Assembly (NCBI GenBank): GCA_001972305.1
Contig: BDDD01000115.1
Location: 248,001-312,000, forward strand
Length of the DNA stretch: 64,000 bases
Source of the DNA: Cephalotus follicularis
Lineage: Eukaryota > Streptophyta > Magnoliopsida > Oxalidales > Cephalotaceae
Reading direction: 5' to 3'
The notes beneath the pieces were generated by a model that was not told the DNA's origin, ran no database searches, and saw nothing but the letters and a program-made list of their open reading frames with translations. Shown here in pieces: positions 59,991 through 64,000 of this stretch; position 1 is the first letter of the stretch; every line of letters begins with the position of its first letter. Both the position numbers and the translations under genes were made by a program.

Positions 59991-62601
59991 ATGTCTCCGA
60001 GGAAGAACGTCGACAACCACTCCACAGCAGGTGGAAGCCAACACGCGGCTAGGAACGACCCAGCCTAAACTAGCCAAGTTGCCACGAACGCCGAGCAAGC
60101 TCCCGTTATGAGGGGCAGTTCAACCGACTGATCCAAGGGGTAGAACACCTCACTGACTTACTGGTCACTACTTTGGCCAACTGACAACAGGCCGGACTTG
60201 CTCCGTCAGCGGTCCGTGGAGTTTCTGGTCTTAACAGGCAAGTGGTGGGGATTGGGCGCCCCCGAGGTGCCAGGCGAAACCCGCTGAGGGGAGACGAACT
60301 TCCCCCTAGGCAGTCAGGGGATAATTTTCCCATGGGGAGGAGACCTGAGATCAATGTATCACAGAGGGCAGAGTCCTCAACTGCCCGAGATCAACCCAAC
60401 GATCCCAGAAGAGCGCGTCCTGAGCACCAGCCAATGGAAGTGGATCCCCAAGGGGAGGCTAGGGGCGCAGAGTAGGCACCAGTGCGCTCCAAAGCTTCGC
60501 GCAGAGCGGGAGCGGAGCAGGGGAGCAGGCACGACCACACAGTCTCTTTGGCCGGGGGGTCACACGTTTCTAGCAGGGCTAGGAACATTGACGACGTGGA
60601 GCAAGCGATGAACAGAAGGCTGCGGAGGTGGAGAAAAGGCTCCAAGAAGCCGAGAAGCCAAAGGGGTATCTGGCCGAGGTGCGCAACCTCAGCCCCCACC
60701 CATTCACAACCAAGATCATGACTGAGCGTATCCCAGGTGGATTTCGGCTCCCTAGCCTTGACAAGTATGATGGGTCTACGGATCCCCTCCAACATGTGCG
60801 CACCTACATCCAGACCATGTTGGTGCACCAGGCCTCAGACGCCATTCTCTGCCGAGGGTTCCCGGCAACACTGACTGGAGCTACCCAGTCATGGTTCTCA
60901 ACCCTGACTCAGAAGTAAGTGGAGGATTTTGATCAGCTTACGGAGCTGTTCGTCACCAAATTCCTCAAGAGCACCACGCAGAGGAGGAACTCTACCCATC
61001 TGATCAATGTGGTGCAGGGGAGAGACGAGTCACTGAGGGACTACCTCACCAGGTTCAACAAGGAGTCTCTCACGGTGAAGGACCTGGAGCCATCTTTTGT
61101 CATGGCAGCATTGAACAACGGCCTGAGGAACAACTCCTCTTTTACCTTCTCCCTTCTGAAAAGGCCTGCCCTAGATATGGCTGACCTGCTGAGGAAAGCA
61201 GAGAGATATGTCAATACGGAGGAAGAGATGGCGGCCAGGAAACAAAAAACCCCCTGGTCGGGCCATCAGGAGGAGATAGGGGAGCATTCACGGAATGCCC
61301 CAGGGAAAAAGGAAAAGAAGAGGGATAGGTTAGACCTGACCAAGGACGACCTCTGGCACAAGCTTTCCAGGAGGGAGGGCTTGACTCAGGGAGGGGCACC
61401 TATCCCATATTACAACAACTTCACCCCCCTCCTGGACACGCGTACCAGGATACTTGCCATGGAGCAGGATAAGGTCCCCATTCAGTGGCCTGAGAAGTTG
61501 AGGTCCCCAGCAGAGAAAAGGGACGTGGAGAGATACTGTCGGTACCATCGTGACCATGGGCATGATAGCGAGGAATGCAGGCAACTGAAGAATTAGATTG
61601 AGGATCTGATCCGAAGGGGGCATTTGCGCAAGTATGTGGATAGAGAGGCTCCCCAGGGAAGAATGGAGCAAAGGAGAGAAGATGCTCCTCGGCAGGAGGA
61701 AGAGCAGCAGCAAAAACCCAGGGGTGTTATCCACACCATCTCTGGGGGGGTCGCGTCTGACGGCGACCATAAGAATGCCAGGAAAGCCTACGGGAGGCAG
61801 TCCCTAGCGGTGCAGCAGGTCCATCACAGCAAGAGGCTGAAGACTGGTAAAGATGAGGAGGTTATATCCTTCTCCGAGGTGGACTATGAGGGAGTACGTC
61901 TCCCTCACGACGATCAAGTGGTGGTGACTCTTATGGTGGAACTCTTCACCATGAAGAGGATTTTGGTTGACAGTGGCAGCTCAGCCGATATTCTGTACAA
62001 GCATGCCTTTGATTAATTAAGGATATCGGTCGATCAGCTGAAGCCCGTGAAGACCCCAGTGGTCGGCTTCACTTGGGAGATGGTCCATCATCTGGGATCC
62101 CTCGACCTCTTGGTGGTTGCAGGCACAGCTCCACGCCAAACCCAGGTGCAGATGACTTTCCTGGTGGTTGATACACCAAGCCCATACAACGCAATAATCG
62201 GGCAACCAAGGCTGAACCTGATGGAGGCAATAGTGTCCACAAGGCACTTGCTCATGAAGTTCCCCACAAGGTTTGGAGTGGGAGAAGCTAGAGGAGACTA
62301 GCAGGCAGCCAGGCAGTGCTACAAGACGTTCGTCACAGACCGCGGGAAGGACAACGTACTCCTAGTCGTGAACGTGGAGCTCAGGGGGGACATGGAACCT
62401 GAGCGTTCACAGCCTGCTGAAGACGTGGTCCAAGTGCCCCTGGAAGTGGGCAACTCCGAGAGAGTCTTCCAAGTCAGCTCACAACTCGGAGAGGTGGAGA
62501 AGGGGGAATTAATAGCATTCCTCCGAAATAATAGAGATGTATTTGCTTGGTGGCAAAGGAGGTCCCCGGGATCAGTCCAAGCGTCATGGTTCACAAACTA
62601 A
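59991..62601 (+). pseudogene. Tat gag and protease, several stops
   Basis: ATG at 59991 (MSPRKNVDNHS) starts a leader part that changes frame. The main frame, from about 60628, carries the gag core: PHPFTTKIM, FRLPSLDKYDGSTDPLQHVR, GATQSWFSTL, then TAA at 60916, QLTELFVTKFLKS, DESLRDYLTRFNKESL, a CRYHRDHGHDSEECRQLKN zinc-knuckle-like end, and TAG at 61594. Protease follows: ILVDSGSSADILY (catalytic DSG), TAA at 62014, then DTPSPYNAIIGQP and TAG at 62299, and a linker to DVFAW. The stops at 61594, 62014 and 62299 stand where Gln codons are expected. Products would be capsid and protease; the copy is not functional. Confidence 0.85.
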
Positions 62602-64000
62602 GCGTGGATCCGGCCAGGACCCCAACCAGGCAGAATAAGAGGAACTTTGCTCCTGAGCATCAGCAAGCAATAGCCGAGGAGGTGAGCAAGCTCATGCGGG
62701 CAGGGTTCATAAGGGAGGTGTATTACTCAGACTGGCTGGCGAACCCAGTCTTAGTCAAAAAGGCAAATGGCAAGTGGAGGATGTGCATTGACTTCACAGA
62801 CCTCAACAAAACTTGTCCTAAGGATCACTTCCATCTTCCAAAGATAGATCAGCTGGTAGATGCGACCTCGAGCTACAGAATGTTGAGCTTCTTGGATGCT
62901 TACTCGGGGTATAACCAGATCCCTATGTATGAGCCCGATGAGAACAAGATAGCTTTTATCACGGACCGGGGAATGTATTGTTACAAGGTCATGCCCTTTG
63001 GTTTGAAGAACGCAGAGGCCACCTACCAACGACTGGTCAACAAGATCTTCGAGCCCTAGATTGGGAGGAACATGGAGGTCTATATCGATGACATGCTCAT
63101 CAAAACCCCAGCCAGGAGCCCCCATATCAAAGACTTGTAGGAGACGTTTGAGGTGCTAAGAAGATATCAAATGAAGCTCAATCCTTCCAAATGCACTTTT
63201 GGGGTCACCTCGGGCAAGTTCCTAGGGTTCATGGTCTCGAGCAGAGGAGTAGAGGCCAACCCAGAGAAGATCTCGACGGTTCAGAAAATGAGGCCTCCCC
63301 AAATCATCAGGGACGTACAAAAGCTAAATGGAAAGATAGCAGCCCTGAGCAGGTTTGTGTCGAAGTCAGCAAAGAAGTGCCTCCGTTTCTTCAAAGTGTT
63401 GAGGGATCCCAAGGGATTTTCCTGGTCGGACGAGTGCCAAGCAGCCTTCGACAAGTTGAAGGAATACCTGGCTTCCCCTCCTCTGATCTCAAAACCTAGG
63501 GACGGGAAGGACTTATATTTGTACCTTGCGGCCACCTCGGGCGTAGTGAGTGCAGTGCTGGTCAGGGAAGAGGAGAAAGTTCAAAGGCCGGTGTACTACG
63601 TGAGCAAGGCTTTGAACGATGCAGAGGGGAGGTACCCAAAGGTAGAGAAGTTCGCCTACGCTCTGATCATCGCCGCCCGAAAATTAAGGCCATATTTTCA
63701 AGCCCATACAATCAAGGTTCTGACTGACAAACCGCTCAAGCAAGTTCTCGCAAAGCCTGACACCTCGGGCAGACTAATCAAGTGGTTAGTCAAACTAGGC
63801 AGGTATGATGTGAAGTTTGAAGCCAGACCAGCAATCAAATCACAGGTTCTGGCCAACTTTGTTGGAGATAATATACCTACGGAGTGTATGGAGGAGGACC
63901 CCTCCGAGAGCGAGAGGGAGATTTGGAGGTTATTCGTGGATGGCTCTTCCTGTATCACGGGCAGCGGCGCAGGGGTGGTGCTGGTAAGTCCAAGTGGGTG
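62547..64000 (+). pseudogene. Tat RT, RNase H and start of additional RNase H
   Basis: A frame change near 62548 separates this from protease. RT: KEVPGISPSVMVHKLSVDP, GFIREVYYSDWLANPVLVKK, WRMCIDFTDLNKTCPKDHF, SFLDAYSGYNQI, MPFGLKNAEATYQRLVNKIF, TAG at 63057, the catalytic VYIDDMLIK near 63078 and TAG near 63137. RNase H region: FSWSDECQAAFDKLKEYL, YLYLAATSGVVSAVLV and VYYVSKALNDAEGRYPKVEK. The last 80 bases encode WRLFVDGSSCITGSGAGVVL, the start of a second RNase H. The coding region continues past the window. Confidence 0.88.

Larger units (their letters stand above)
59274..64000 (+). mobile_element. Tat-type gypsy element, 5' part (cut by window end)
   Basis: LTR (about 59274-59945), primer site TGGCGCCGTCTGTGGGAA, gag-pro in one frame and RT-RNase H in another, ending in what looks like a second, additional RNase H domain (VDGSS..GSGAGVVL at the window end). 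That extra domain and the gag type are features of the Tat clade. The base composition is clearly more G+C-rich than its surroundings. The 3' LTR lies outside the window. Confidence 0.88.

Noticed and set aside
60391..60828. 145-codon minus-strand frame over the Tat gag
   Set aside because: Antisense shadow of gag in G+C-rich sequence; gag motifs are clear on the plus strand.

Overview
This window is nuclear DNA of a flowering plant, probably a eudicot. It is A+T rich, its genes have GT..AG introns, and it is full of plant-type transposable elements: Tekay-type chromovirus gypsy, Tat-type gypsy, SIRE-like and other copia, hAT, PIF/Harbinger and MITEs. I could not narrow the lineage further from sequence alone.

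Only two ordinary host genes are supported. Both are on the minus strand and encode a 325-residue NADPH:quinone oxidoreductase of the PIG3 type (copy A 1959-4866, copy B 14678-17281). They have the same six-exon structure and differ at about 15 residues by hand count. The duplicated block includes flanks (about 1700-5640 and 14420-18410). Part of a third unit, flank only, survives at 33783-35425. The copies differ by a MITE in intron 1 of A and another MITE just upstream of the start codon of B.

Layout: 1-1680 decayed hAT-like ends; 1.7-5.6 kb gene A unit; 5.66-7.7 kb a transposon-type gene with a histone-H3-like N-terminus; 7.7-9.7 kb an LTR piece and a LINE ORF1 relic; 10.4-11.7 kb a SIRE-like solo LTR; 11.9-13.7 kb a MITE and repeated flank; 14.4-18.4 kb gene B unit. 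At 18.5-33.8 kb a minus-strand copia element is broken by three insertions, each with an exact target-site duplication: a SIRE-like solo LTR in its 3' LTR, an 8.4 kb hAT element in its RNase H, and a 2.9 kb solo LTR in its reverse transcriptase. The hAT carries its own LTR insertion. At about 36.2-58.0 kb lies a PIF/Harbinger element (MYB-like protein plus DDE transposase). Its MYB-like ORF is split by a 15.8 kb Tekay-type element with two LTRs and the TSD GTTAG. That element holds two further solo LTRs, one of which holds a SIRE-like solo LTR. From 59.3 kb to the window end is the 5' part of a Tat-type gypsy element.

The element genes are decayed. Many premature stops sit where CAG, CAA, CGA or TGG codons are expected, as cytosine methylation and deamination would produce. 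The observations most worth following up are: a small hairpin with apparent compensatory changes shared by several LTRs; one C-terminal module present on both proteins of the same hAT element; TCGA-centred motif arrays in unrelated element families; 5S rRNA-like sequence in an LTR; and the H3-tail-like N-terminus.
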